Assembly: GCA_025765615.1 (NCBI GenBank)
Contig: JAIVFJ010000639.1
Coordinates: 1 to 17,397 of the forward strand
Length of the DNA: 17,397 nucleotides
Direction of reading: 5' to 3'
Source: Zopfochytrium polystomum
Lineage: Eukaryota; Chytridiomycota; Chytridiomycetes; Chytridiales; Chytridiaceae
Numbering within the stretch: the first letter of the stretch is position 1; every line of letters starts with the position of its first letter. The translations under genes were made by a program, and so were the position numbers. This document shows positions 1 to 8,650 of the stretch, piece by piece. The notes beneath the pieces are model-generated. The model saw only the letters and a program-made list of their open reading frames with translations. It was not told the DNA's origin and searched no databases.

Positions 1-227
1 CAAGAGCTTTTGTGGAGTCAAAGATTTCGTCAAGGAGGCCGCCTGCAATGTACTGCCGAGATGGAAGAACAACCTTGGGATTCAACAATTGAATAGCCTG
101 ACGGAAATAGGGATTCTGTCAACAGGTTGTCTGTCTTGCTCTCTCTCTGACTCTGTATGTTGGCTGTTGATGGAAAAGGAATAAAATTGTCTGCAATCTC
201 TCACTCTATCTCTGTCCCTTTCAAGCT

Positions 228-285
228 GGTGGGGTTGAAGGCGGGAAGCAGCCTCCACAGGGGGGCTCAGGGGGCAGGAGCCCCC
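228..285 (+). repeat. G/C-rich palindromic repeat, copy 1
   Basis: A GGGGTTGAAGG start is followed by a G-to-C palindromic part and the motif GGGGGCTCAGGGGGCAGGAG, then a run of C. It belongs to a four-member family in the first 1.7 kb and can fold into strong hairpins. The tail is less complete than in copies 2 and 3. Confidence 0.65.
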
Positions 286-630
286 ATACAGAGAAGCGTG
301 ATGTGGCTGAACCCTGCTCCCCACCCAACTAAAATACTATTTCTGCTTATGATTTTGCAAAGTCAACTGGGCTGTTGTTTCATCATTCAATGATTTGTCA
401 CTTTCTGAAAGTGGCAGTGAAATTCAAAAAGGAAGGAAGTCAACAAGCTGTCTGTCTATCTGAGTGGAAGTCAACGGGTTGTCTGTCTACCTCCCTCCCT
501 GTCTCTGAGTCTGGGAGTGGCAGTCAACAGGCAGTCAATTGGTTCTCTGTCATCCTCAATGTCTCTTACTCTGGCTTTTGGGCTGTTGGTGGACAAGTTA
601 TCAAATCAGCCGCACCCTATCTCTTTTGAG

Positions 631-700
631 TGGGGGGGTTGAGGGGCATCAGTCCCCCCACAAGGGCTCAGGGGGTTCCTGCCCCTGACTCGAAAACATT
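631..700 (+). repeat. G/C-rich palindromic repeat, copy 2
   Basis: Same family as 228-285: TGGGGGGGTTGAGGGGCATC, then CCCCCCA, GGGCTCAGGGGG and a CCCCTGACTCGAAAACAT tail. The tail is nearly identical to that of the copy at 1284-1369, so the repeat unit extends past the G/C core into an A/T-rich end. Confidence 0.7.
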
Positions 701-723
701 TTTCCCCTATCCCTCTACATGGC

Positions 724-836
724 ATGCCACTCACTGCATCATTGTGGACTGCCACACTCTTCAGTATCTTCTTTTTTTCTACTTTTTTTTTTGGGAAGGA
801 TTGCTTATAAGTCAAAGGGCATCCCCTAGTCATCAT
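724..836 (+). repeat. Dispersed repeat R, diverged copy
   Basis: Shares with 2209-2402 the GGCATGCCACTC segment, an internal T-rich run, GGAAGGATTGCTTATAAGTC and the terminal GGGCATCCCCTAGT. The middle is shorter and altered. The right end matches the minus-strand copy at 5851-6041 better than the one at 2209. Confidence 0.6.
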
Positions 837-1063
837 CAATCTACTAAAGAAAACAAGGATTTGCAGCTAAACTGATTTTCTAATTGCAATTAGTGGAGCA
901 GGGCGGGGGGGTTAATTTTTTGTCTTTGGTGCCCAATCAAAGTTCGGTGGCAAAATCGGAAAAGTAAGGAGCTCAATGCGCTGTCTGTCCATCAGATATG
1001 TCTGTCTATCAGATTGTCTGTCAACCTCCCTGTCTGTAGGACTGGCAGTCAATGGCTGTCTGT

Positions 1064-1089
1064 CTCTGTCTGTCTCTCTATCGCATCGC

Positions 1090-1121
<32 letters not shown>

Positions 1122-1290
1122 ACTCTGTCTCTCTCCCTGTCTCTCTCCCTGTTTCTCTCTCTCCCTCTCCCTCTCCCTCTCTCTCTCGCTCTGCCTCTCT
1201 CTCCCTGTCCTGCTTTCTCTCACACACCTCTCTCCCTGCCACACACACACACACACTCTCTCTCTCTCTCTCTCCTCTCTTTCGAGCGGG
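1064..1290 (+). repeat. CT-rich microsatellite with TGTC interruptions
   Basis: Almost pure pyrimidine stretch of CT dinucleotides interrupted by TGTC and CCCT, with a short CA run near 1240-1255. All three plus frames stay open only because the tract has few A residues and so no stops. These translations (Leu/Ser/Val/Cys-rich) are not evidence of a gene. Confidence 0.9.
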
Positions 1291-1369
1291 GGGTTGAGGG
1301 GGGGCGGCAGCCCCCCCCACCGGGGGGCTCAGGGGCAGGAGCCCCCTGACTCAAAAACATATTTTCCTC
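1284..1369 (+). repeat. G/C-rich palindromic repeat, copy 3
   Basis: The fullest copy: GCGGGGGGTTGAGGGGGGGC, CAGCCCCCCCC, ACCGGGGGGCTCAGGGGCAG, GAGCCCCCTGACTCAAAAAC. Two nested G/C palindromes are followed by the same tail as copy 2. It sits directly at the end of a CT tract. Confidence 0.75.
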
Positions 1370-1605
1370 TGTCTCTCTGTCTCTTCCTTATCTCTCTATC
1401 TGTTTCACTGCCTCTGTCTCTGTCCCTCCCTGCAGTTCTTGGTTACTTTCTCGCTTGGGGGTGGGGCGACTCTGACCATCTCATTGGAGGCAGACCAACC
1501 CATCAGACAAGGCAGCTGCAAGCAACTCGACGCAGCCACAGGAAGGTGTCAGGATAGGCAAGTGAGGAGTCTCTTTCTCTCTCTCTCTATCTCTCTTGAT
1601 CGATT

Positions 1606-1650
1606 GAGTTGGGGTGGAGGGGGGTGGGGAGCCCCCTGACTGAAAAAACA
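1606..1650 (+). repeat. G/C-rich palindromic repeat, copy 4 (truncated)
   Basis: GAGTTGGGGTGGAGGGGGGT is followed by GGGGAGCCCCCTGACTGAAA. It lacks the central CAGCCCCC half of the fuller copies and keeps the AGCCCCCTGACT tail. Confidence 0.55.
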
Positions 1651-2208
1651 ATCCAGCTTCGCTCTCCTCCCTCCCTCCCTCCCGACCTCTCTCTCGCTCT
1701 CTCTCTTTTGCATTTCAATCATGCTCTAAAAACTAAAAATGGAATGAAGTCAATGGGCTGTCTGTCTATAAGAGTGGCAGTCAACGGGTTGTCTGTCTAT
1801 CTCCCTATATCTGGGAGTGGCAGTCAATGGGCTGTGTGTCTCGATATCTATCTCTGTCTCTTTTCAGTCAACGGGCTGTTGTCTATCTATCAATCAATGA
1901 CTGCCTCTTTGTTTGAACTAAAGTCAACGGGCTGTTTGTTTTCTCCCTCTGGGTTCTGTGAGCACTTTGGAGCCAGTGCCCAGCTGACTGTTGCATTCAA
2001 CAGGCTGTCAGTCTTCCTGTTGCAGTCAAATGGGTTGGCTGCATGAGCGGCCAAAGGCTGCAAGGGCAGCACTCAGTTTGTTGGAGGTCCCAGCTTTGCC
2101 AGTGTGGCTGTGCTGAAAGACTGCGACTTCTCTCTCTTTCTGTCCCCCTTTGTCTGTCAGTGTGTCAGTGGCTTGGGGCTAACACTCTAAGCTTTGTTGG
2201 TCACTCTC

Positions 2209-2402
2209 TGCTTGGCCTGCCACACAATGTTCATTGTGGCATGCCACTCTCCTTTCAATCCAGGGATAGATTACCTGTGTGTGGGACAACCAATATCCAT
2301 TGAAGGCTTTGTCTTTAATCATTTTTTCTCCTCTTTTTTTTTTTTTTTTTTTTTTTATGTTCTTTGGCAAGGATTGCTTACAAAGTGACGGGCATCCCCA
2401 AG
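2209..2402 (+). repeat. Dispersed repeat R, full-length plus-strand copy
   Basis: A ~190-bp unit beginning TGCTTGGCCTGCCACACAAT, containing a palindromic GGCATGCC, an internal run of 23 T (2334-2356) and a right end GGCAAGGATTGC through GGGCATCCCC. The inverse complement of 5851-6041 matches over the full length with few differences. Frames across it give a shared peptide with LCVGQP, which is just the repeat translated. The internal T run and lack of clear terminal inverted repeats suggest a short retroposed or non-autonomous element of unknown class. Confidence 0.75.
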
Positions 2403-2462
2403 TACTTGGTGAATTAGATCACAACAAACAGGCTTGTGATCCTTGACGAAGTGCTGCAGATG

Positions 2463-2481
2463 GTCCAAGTCTGTCTGCTTG

Positions 2482-2527
<46 letters not shown>

Positions 2528-2668
2528 CTTTCTCTCTCTCTCTCTCTCGTCTCTCTCTCTTTCTCTTCTGTCTTTCTCTCTGTCTCTCTCGCTCTCACGT
2601 CCTCTCTCTGTCTGTCTCTCTTTCTCTCTGTCTGCCTGTCTTTCTCTGTTTCTCTCTCTCTATCTCTC

Positions 2669-2700
<32 letters not shown>

Positions 2701-2760
2701 GTCTGTCTTCTCTCTCTCTTTCTCTCTCTCTCTCTGTCTGTCTGTCTATCTCTCTTTATC
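2463..2760 (+). repeat. Long CT-rich microsatellite
   Basis: About 300 bp of CT dinucleotides with scattered TGTC, TTCT and CTCG interruptions. Every plus frame and the minus GA-rich frames are open here as a composition effect. No gene is supported. Confidence 0.9.
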
Positions 2761-2948
2761 GTTTTGGAGTGCGGGATTCCTTCCCGCAAACTCTTATTCT
2801 TGTCGGTGGATCAAGTTTACCAAGTTTTCCGCACCTTCCCCGACAATTGACCAGCGAGTAAACAAAAAAAAACCAAAAAAAAAAAAAATAAATAAATAAA
2901 TACGGAAAGAATGCACTGTCTCAGTGGACCCCAGAGATTGGTTTTACA

Positions 2949-3011
2949 AACACACCACACGCTGCACACACACAAACTCGCACACGCACACACACTCCAC
3001 ACCTCCACACA

Positions 3012-3048
<37 letters not shown>
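2949..3048 (+). repeat. CA-rich microsatellite
   Basis: ACAC-type repeat, purest near 3015-3048, with interruptions such as CTGC and CTCG. It lies about 330 bp left of a GT-rich tract on the same strand, so transcripts could pair between the two. Confidence 0.9.
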
Positions 3049-3050
<2 letters not shown>

Positions 3051-3068
3051 CACACACTCCATTTCAAG

Positions 3069-3286
3069 AGCCAGGGAAAATGGATTGATGAGCGCAACAA
3101 TGAGTTGTCCCGATTCTCAGAGCAGCAAACCAGCGGCAGGTCGACGCCCTCCCGCGGGGGCGCTCGTACTGTTAAGTAGCCTCCCACGCCACCACCATCA
3201 CAACAACCTCGAGGACTTTCACGGCCACAGCCGGTGTTGAGCACTGCTGAGCAAGTTGACAAAATTATTTGGGACGGACTTGGACA
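3069..3286 (+). CDS. Candidate internal exon between CA and GT tracts
   Basis: Unrecognised. After an acceptor-like TTCAAG the frame reads a hydrophilic stretch with GKWIDERNNELSRFSEQQ and later LSTAEQVDKIIWDGLGQ, ending at a donor-like CA|GTGAGG. One in-frame TAG at 3177-3179 interrupts it, so it is a broken or mis-sequenced exon, or not an exon at all. Composition (Glu, Asp, Arg, Gln and two Trp) is unlike the surrounding simple repeats. No partner exon can be joined with confidence: possible acceptors follow the T-rich stretch near 3745. Low confidence, because short open frames in this DNA often look protein-like. Confidence 0.25.
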
Positions 3287-3378
3287 GTGAGGTTGGAGTT
3301 TTCAGGGGGGCGCCGGAAACAAGAGCAGAGCAAAGGCTGGGTGGGTTATCCGGTTGTAGGGTATAAGCATTTGTTTGT

Positions 3379-3538
3379 GAGTGTGTGTGTGTGTGCGTGT
3401 GCGTGTGTGTGGAGTGTGTGTGGAGTGTGTGTGTGTGTGTGTGTGGAGTGTGTGTGTTTGTGTGTGTGGTGTTGTGGAGTGTGTGGAGTGTGTGGAGTGT
3501 GTGTTTTGTGTGTGTGTGGTGTGTGTGTGTGTGCGTGT
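3379..3538 (+). repeat. GT-rich microsatellite
   Basis: TGTG-type repeat interrupted by GGAG and GTTT units, some in a regular GTGTGTGGAGTGTGTGGAGT pattern. All plus frames are open through it as a composition effect. Confidence 0.9.
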
Positions 3539-3796
3539 TCGTTCTGCGCGCGTGTGTTTGTTGCGCCGTTTTGGGAAGGAATTGATTAATTGGTGTGATT
3601 TTGGATTTTGCACAAAATCCTATGCAGTGAAAAATGTGAAGGCAGTCTTGTTTGTTTGTTTTTTTGTTTTGTTTTTTTTTGGGTCGCTTGTTCCTTCTTT
3701 TTTTCGGTTCTTTTTTTTTTTTAATAAATATTTCAGCTTGCCCACTTCAAAACAAGAAACCGAATGCTGACAAGAGCATTGACAAGAGTATTCCTC

Positions 3797-4036
3797 CTAC
3801 CCTTCTGTACTTTGCGGAAGGAGCTGCCACTGCACTCCAGACTCGTCGTGGGCGGCGGGATCCTGCCAAGGGAAAAGTGTTAATTTTTCAAACAGGGTCG
3901 GAGGGTGCACCTTTTCGTACCTCTGCAAAAGCAGTGCGTCATCACTGTGCGTCCAATAATCCCTCCTTGCGACTCTCTCCAAGGTGTGCTGTTCGACCTG
4001 CGCATCACCGTCGCTGATTTCCTCATTAAAAATCAT
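3797..4036 (-). CDS. Unassigned 79-codon open frame, minus strand
   Basis: An ATG at 4034-4036 (minus strand) opens a frame to a stop at 3797-3799. The product is hydrophilic and of balanced composition, with an acidic start (NEEISDGDAQVEQH), RRDYWTHSDDALL in the middle and LTLFPWQDPAAHDES near the end. I recognise no family. The plus strand is also open here after a good acceptor-like site (T-rich run, then ATTTCAG at about 3735), so the stretch could instead be a plus-strand exon. Neither can be preferred firmly. Confidence 0.2.
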   Translation of the reverse strand: MIFNEEISDGDAQVEQHTLERVARRDYWTHSDDALLLQRYEKVHPPTLFEKLTLFPWQDPAAHDESGVQWQLLPQSTEG

Positions 4037-4135
4037 AACACTCACTAATTTAATAATATCTCTTTCAAGAAAGATGAATCCCGAGTTTAGAGTGTGTTGG
4101 CTAGAAAAGAAAATATAAAACGTGTAACTTTTTGT

Positions 4136-4281
4136 TACTGTGAATTTCATGTACCTTGAGATTTGAGGCAGCAAAAAAAAAGTTTGGTGGAGGGCAAAAA
4201 AAAACTTTTGACTACTGGAGACAGACCACTCCTCCTAATTGAAAGCTTTTTTTTTGTCTCAAGGAATATGAATTCACTGTA
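4136..4281 (+). mobile_element. Small TA-flanked inverted-repeat element (MITE-like), copy 1
   Basis: Left end CTGTGAATTTCATGTACCTT and right end, read on the minus strand, CAGTGAATTCATATTCCTTG form ~22-bp terminal inverted repeats. TA dinucleotides lie just outside both ends (4136-4137 and 4280-4281). The ~142-bp interior has no gene. TA duplications and a CAGTG/CTGTG end fit non-autonomous Tc1/mariner-type elements (known for that superfamily); the assignment is inference because no transposase is present. Confidence 0.7.
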
Positions 4282-4333
4282 ATCTTGAGGAATGAATAAA
4301 CAAAAATCCACAAAACAAAAATCCCAGTAAAAT

Positions 4334-4523
4334 TACAGTGAATTTCATATTCCTTGAGATTTTGGGGCAAAAAAAAAAAAAGGTTTGTGGGGACCGAAAA
4401 AAAAGCTTTCGATTAGGAAGGGTGGTCTGTCTCCACTTCGGGGGTCCATCTCCAATAGTCAAAAGCTTTTTTCAGTCCCCCCAAATTTGCCCCAAAAGCT
4501 CAAGGAATATGAAATTCACAGTT
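4334..4523 (-). mobile_element. Small inverted-repeat element (MITE-like), copy 2, inverted
   Basis: Ends ACAGTGAATTTCATATTCCT and, on the minus strand, CTGTGAATTTCATATTCCTT. The inverse complement aligns with copy 1 end to end (shared interior CTTTTGACTA, GGAGACAGACCA, GAAAGCTTTTTTTT), so the two copies lie in opposite orientation 52 bp apart. It is longer than copy 1 by a ~20-bp interior segment and A/T-run differences. The left flank is TA and the right flank is TT, so the target duplication is imperfect. Confidence 0.65.
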
Positions 4524-4721
4524 GAGAAGTATTGAAAAATCATTTTTTCAAGCAAAAATGCCAACTGAGTGCTGTGGAGTATTTTCTATTCTTTTGAGGA
4601 AGATTAAATCAATTTTATTTAAAGATTTTAAAAAGCTAATAAGGTATACTGAAGCAGTAAATTAAATAAACAGATAAAACGAAAAGATTTAATTTAATTT
4701 TTTTGAAAATACACTTAAGAG

Positions 4722-5521
4722 CAAGGTTCAAACGCATTGCCATTTCTTCCGCCTTCTGGAAAAAAAGATTTTGTTAGTTTCAGCCAATCAGAATACTTTT
4801 TTTTTAGCACCATCTCCACTTCTTCCGCCATTTTGATAAAAAAAAATATAAAGTAATAAAAAAAAACAAAAATAGACAAAGACAAAGACATAAGAATAAG
4901 TATTACCTGGCAAAATCTAGAGTATAAAAAAATTGAATTTTGAAGTTGAATTTGAAGAGTCACAGACGGCACACAAACAAAAGAAATAAGAAACAAAAAG
5001 AATGTGTGACTACATTGTGGAAAAAGGACCTAGGAAAGGAGCTGAATGCAGTGTTCGATCCAAAGATGAAAATATTAAATGTGCTAGACACAGACAGAAA
5101 AATACAGTTGAAGAAGTAAATGAAAAAGCAGAAATAAATAAAAACAAGAATTGAATTTAGTTGCTCCTCAATTAGAGCTCAGTTCAAATGGATCACCATT
5201 TCATGCACCATCAAAAAAAGACTTTTTTTTGTTTCTGACAATCAAAAACTGGCAGCGTTTTTGTTGCTGCACCATTTCTTCCTATGAAGAAAAGGCAGAA
5301 GAAAAGTATCAACCTTGATCGTTTTCTTGCTCCATTTTATTTTCCAGGAATAAAAAAAATGAAAGGAAAAAATGAAAAATGCAGAAAAAAAGAAGATAAA
5401 AAATAAAATAAAAATCCAAAACGAAAAGGTGGAGGAAATGACAGTGGAGTGATGTGATCCAGAGTTTTTCACTTTTTTATTGTTTGTGAGGAAATGGCGA
5501 TGGCAACGCATTTGAACCTTG
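4722..5521. mobile_element. ~800-bp region bounded by inverted repeats
   Basis: CAAGGTTCAAACGCATTGCC at 4722 recurs inverted at the right end (5500-5521; minus strand CAAGGTTCAAATGCGTTGCC). A weaker direct copy of the left end plus its following ~100 bp lies at about 5174-5300 (TTCAAATGGATCACCATTTC, then an A-run, TTTCTGACAATCA and TGCACCATTTCTTCC). The rest is A/T-rich with poly-A and poly-T runs and no convincing gene. It may be a degraded non-autonomous DNA element or two nested ones. No clear target duplication is visible. Confidence 0.4.
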
Positions 5522-5533
5522 ATCATTAATACC

Positions 5534-5640
5534 GCTTTGTTGGGCCAAACATGGAAAAAAAAGTAAGAAAAAGAGAAACGAGAGAATAGGGGAAGAAGAA
5601 AGGGGCGACGCAAGGCCGCGCCCGTCGGCGCGAAAGTACC
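5534..5640 (+). repeat. Dispersed repeat D, copy 1
   Basis: Starts near CCGCTTTGTTGG, then CATGGAAAAAAAAGTAAGAA, a purine-rich stretch, and GGGGCGACGCAAGGCCGCG with a CGCGAAA tail. It matches 7908-8033 in the same orientation. Confidence 0.6.
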
Positions 5641-5850
5641 AGCTCCCCCATGAGCCACGTTCAGAGGAACAACTGCATTCTCTCCAAGCCCACCTAATTT
5701 ATTGTTTATTTTTGGCACTTGTACATACACGCATAAGGTTGGGGGGACTTTAGCATTTGTGGTGGATGCTCCAAGTCAGGGGGAGTTGACTAGTCAATTT
5801 TCTCCTCTCTGTTTTGGGCCATTTCTCTTTTTCCTTTTTTCTTCAATCTG

Positions 5851-6041
5851 ACTAGGGGATGCCTGTTGACTTGTGAGCAATCCTTGCCAAAAACATAAAA
5901 AAAAAAAAAGAAAGAAGAGAAAAAATGATTAAAGACAAAGCCTTCAATGTATATTGGTTGTCCCACACACAGGCAATCTGTCCCTGGATTGAAAGGTGAG
6001 TGGCATGCCACAATGAACATTGTGTGGCAGGCCAAGCAGCC
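5851..6041 (-). repeat. Dispersed repeat R, full-length minus-strand copy
   Basis: Inverse complement of 2209-2402 with high similarity throughout, including ACTAGGGGATGCC (its right end), the A run at the position of the T run, and GGTTGTCCCACACACAGGCA. An open frame on the minus strand across 5790-6152 is explained by this repeat and should not be taken as a gene. Confidence 0.75.
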
Positions 6042-7056
6042 CTCTGAATGCTCATTCTTTGTGTTTGAGACCCCCCTGTTAGACAGATCAGTGGGGATGC
6101 TTTGTGGACTAGGCAAGTAGTAGGGTTGAAACACCCCTAGACAACAGCCCAATAAGTTAGTTTTAGCCTATTATTTGCTTTCCCTCGCTCTAGGGCCCAG
6201 ATCCCAGGGTTTAAGGAGTGAGTATAGTCTCACATTCCTAGAACTGAGAAGAGAAGTGAAAAGAGAAGTGAGAAGAGAAATGTGAAGGGAAATATGCAAT
6301 TGAATATAAGTGTAAGTGAAAAGACGCGTGTCAGGAACTTTCCACTGTCTTTCAAACAAGTGGTGAATCCTCAACAGCTTTTTAAAAAAACTGGTAATAG
6401 CATGAGCGTTAATGTGTTGAAAGCACAAATATTAAAATGCACTAAAGTCACATGACATTGTTCTAAATTCTGTCCTTAAAAAAGTCCTTGACACTACTGG
6501 CTGTAGCGCTCAGAGCTTTTTCAATATCTCACTTTTTACTTATCTTTTACATGTTCAATATAATGTCTTGCTTTTTCAGTCAAATATGTGGGCATACCTG
6601 CAACCAGTACACTTTTTGTCGCCCAAAAACCCAAAAAAAAAGGCCCGTACAAAATCATGTCTTTATTTGCTTGTGAAAAGTATAAAAATCATTTTGAGGC
6701 TTTTCTGTTTCATAATCACTCCAGCATTTCTCACAAGTTTCAATAGTATGAGTATGATTTTCTTTTGAATACTCATCATCACACTTTTTCAAGTCATTTT
6801 TTGCAGTTGGTGCTGAACTCAAAGTGGACTAGAAATTCAACCTTTTTTTAACTCGCATTTAAATCGAGGGCGAGAGTTATTTTGGTAGAATAATGGAACG
6901 TAAGCGACAATCTGAAAAAATTTTCAAAAAATTTCATATAATATGTTTGGGCGGAGTAAATAAGAAAGGAAATTTATGATATGTTGGCAATTTGGAGAGA
7001 CTTAATCGAGTGGTGAATATAAAACAGATGTTCAATAAAGGTTACGACTAAATGTG
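6042..7056. other. AT-rich stretch without a recognised gene
   Basis: Contains a short purine-rich degenerate tandem (GAGAAGAGAAGTGAAAAGAG type, 6243-6290) and scattered A/T runs, with an AATAAA at about 7033. Open frames are short and of A/T-biased composition on both strands. Nothing here can be supported as coding, RNA or mobile. Confidence 0.6.
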
Positions 7057-7339
7057 CCCGAGTGGCATGGGGGGCTTGGATGTGTGACGTTAGCAGCTCC
7101 ACTGCCCGCCTCGCCCAACCCTGCGGCGGCCGGCATTCGTGTCCGGCTCTCATTATTTTTCTTTTTGTTTATTTTTGTTTATTTTTGTTTATTCTTTTTT
7201 TAATTTTTTTTTTCTTCACTACAACAAACAACAAAACTATCGAAAAACGAAAAGGGACAGTCCAAAATGACAGCCCATCTGCGGACAGAGCTGCAGTCGC
7301 GTACAAAAAAGATGGACACGGGAGAGAGGCAGACATGGG

Positions 7340-7404
7340 AGAGAGGCAGACAGATAGACAGACAGACAGACAAGACAGACAGACAGACAGACAGACAACA
7401 GAGA
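7340..7404 (+). repeat. GACA microsatellite
   Basis: Tandem GACA (ACAGACAG) followed by GA dinucleotides. On the minus strand it is the same TGTC motif that punctuates the CT tracts and the short repeat array at the left of the window. Confidence 0.9.
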
Positions 7405-7687
7405 GAGAGAGGAGAGAGAGAAGAGCACCCCGTTCACCACCCCCCCGAACAGACAGACTCGTTTCTTTCGTGTCAACAAAGGCGGTGAAACTAGTTGCTC
7501 CACAGCCTGCTTCTGCTTCTGTTTCTGGTTCGTCGAAAACTTGTGCTGTTGAAGTTGGCTCACCGAGCCCCTGGATGCAGCATGGTGTAGGTAGGGAGCT
7601 TGTGGGCGGGCGACGCCGTCGGCTGCAATCAGGATCAGGATGGGCACAGACGGCCACGATCGACGGCTGCCGCGGGACTGACGGTCG

Positions 7688-7716
7688 TTTTTTTTTTTTT
7701 TTTTTTTTTTTTTTTT
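7688..7716 (+). repeat. Poly-T run (29 nt)
   Basis: Uninterrupted T run inside GC-richer DNA. Length is probably unreliable. It could be the inverse complement of a retroposon A-tail, but no flanking element is recognised. Confidence 0.85.
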
Positions 7717-7907
7717 CCCTGTCTTCCTGCCTGTCTCTCAGATCATATTACAGCGGTATCCCTAAAACTTTGGGGAACCAACTTGATTTCAAGTTGATTT
7801 GAGTTGGTTTCAAGTCGAAATCAAGTCCGCAGCAAAGGGCCAGAGACTGACTTGTTTAGCTGGCGATGTTGTTTGTCTGCCTGTCTCTGGGCTAATCCTC
7901 TGTCTTT

Positions 7908-8033
7908 AACCGCTTTCATGGAAAAAGAAGTAAGAAAAAGAGAAAAAGAAAAACGAGAAAAAACGAGGGAGAGGAAAGAAGGGGCGACGCAAGGCCGCGT
8001 GCCGCGCCCTTCCGCGCGAAAAGACAGCCATTG
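7908..8033 (+). repeat. Dispersed repeat D, copy 2
   Basis: Begins AACCGCTTTCATGGAAAAAG, continues purine-rich, and contains an exact copy of GGGGCGACGCAAGGCCGCG, followed by a slightly longer CGCG-rich tail ending CGCGCGAAAAGACAG. It is a direct repeat of 5534-5640 with indels in the A-rich part. Confidence 0.6.
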
Positions 8034-8650
8034 GAAGGAGGACAGGTATTGCGCGCGCCGTCACAAATTGAATTCTCCCGGACGGATTTCCCCGACATTG
8101 AACCATGTTTTCCCCGACAGAGCAGGCAGACAGACAACCCCCGCCTGTCGGGGCCGACCCATTTCCCCTAACAAGTTCATTTGCCAAAATAATTATGGTG
8201 TCGCTGAAAAGCCTGTGGACAGAATGTCTGTCGATGCCCTCCAATTTTCAATGAAACGCACAATAAGAGACAAAAAAAAGGGTAGCAGCAAAAAAAAAAT
8301 TGTTCTTGTGGACCTATTCCACCATACTTGTCTTCGGTCCTACCATATTTGATATAGCTTTTGGGACGAAAATCAAGCCTGAAAAAACAAACAGTAAAAA
8401 TGAAAGGCACTCCGTTTGGAATGACTCGTTAAACACCTCCGCTGGCGCCGGCCCCAACCCCCGCCAACACCCACACACATGGACCGGCCGATTGGAGACC
8501 AGGCCTGGCTTTCAAAGCTGCTCCTGCTGCTGCTGCCGTTTGCGGCAGCATCACTGTTGCCAGTGGAGCGGTTCGTCAACACAGGTTGCAGAGATGGAAG
8601 GCAAAACAGTGGTATTGACAATAACGATCCGGACGTGTTTCTTGAAACTG

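Larger units (their letters stand above)
118..2046 (+). repeat. Degenerate short repeat array, core AGTCAACGGGYTGTCTGTCT
   Basis: At least a dozen diverged copies of a ~22-bp core lie near 118, 438, 469, 522, 974, 1048, 1748, 1779, 1822, 1866, 1922, 1997 and 2023. The closest pairs (438/469 and 1748/1779) are 31 bp apart, suggesting an original ~31-bp tandem unit of the core plus a TATCTGAGTGG-like linker. Other spacings (26 to 75 bp) reflect drift and insertion. The array is broken between about 1.07 and 1.74 kb by CT tracts and G/C-rich palindromic repeats. Reading frames here are repeat translations and show no gene. Confidence 0.7.

Noticed and set aside
976..1557. 193-codon open frame on the plus strand
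   Set aside because: It lies in CT-rich repeat and palindromic repeat; stop-free by composition, with overlapping open frames in the other registers.
438..2046. CRISPR-like spaced repeats
   Set aside because: Repeat copies are diverged and spacings irregular (26 to 75 bp and more), the intervening DNA is itself repeat-like, and the context is eukaryotic.
2436..2861. 141-codon open frame over the CT tract
   Set aside because: Pure microsatellite translation; all plus frames and one minus frame are open.
3652..4017. 121-codon plus-strand open frame
   Set aside because: The first third is a T-rich run, and the rest competes with equally plausible frames on both strands; kept only as an alternative to the minus-strand candidate.
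5790..6152. 120-codon minus-strand open frame
   Set aside because: Coincides with a copy of dispersed repeat R, whose other copy at 2209-2402 gives the same peptide.
7062..7802. 246-codon plus-strand open frame
   Set aside because: Spans T-rich runs, the GACA microsatellite and a 29-T run; no coherent composition.
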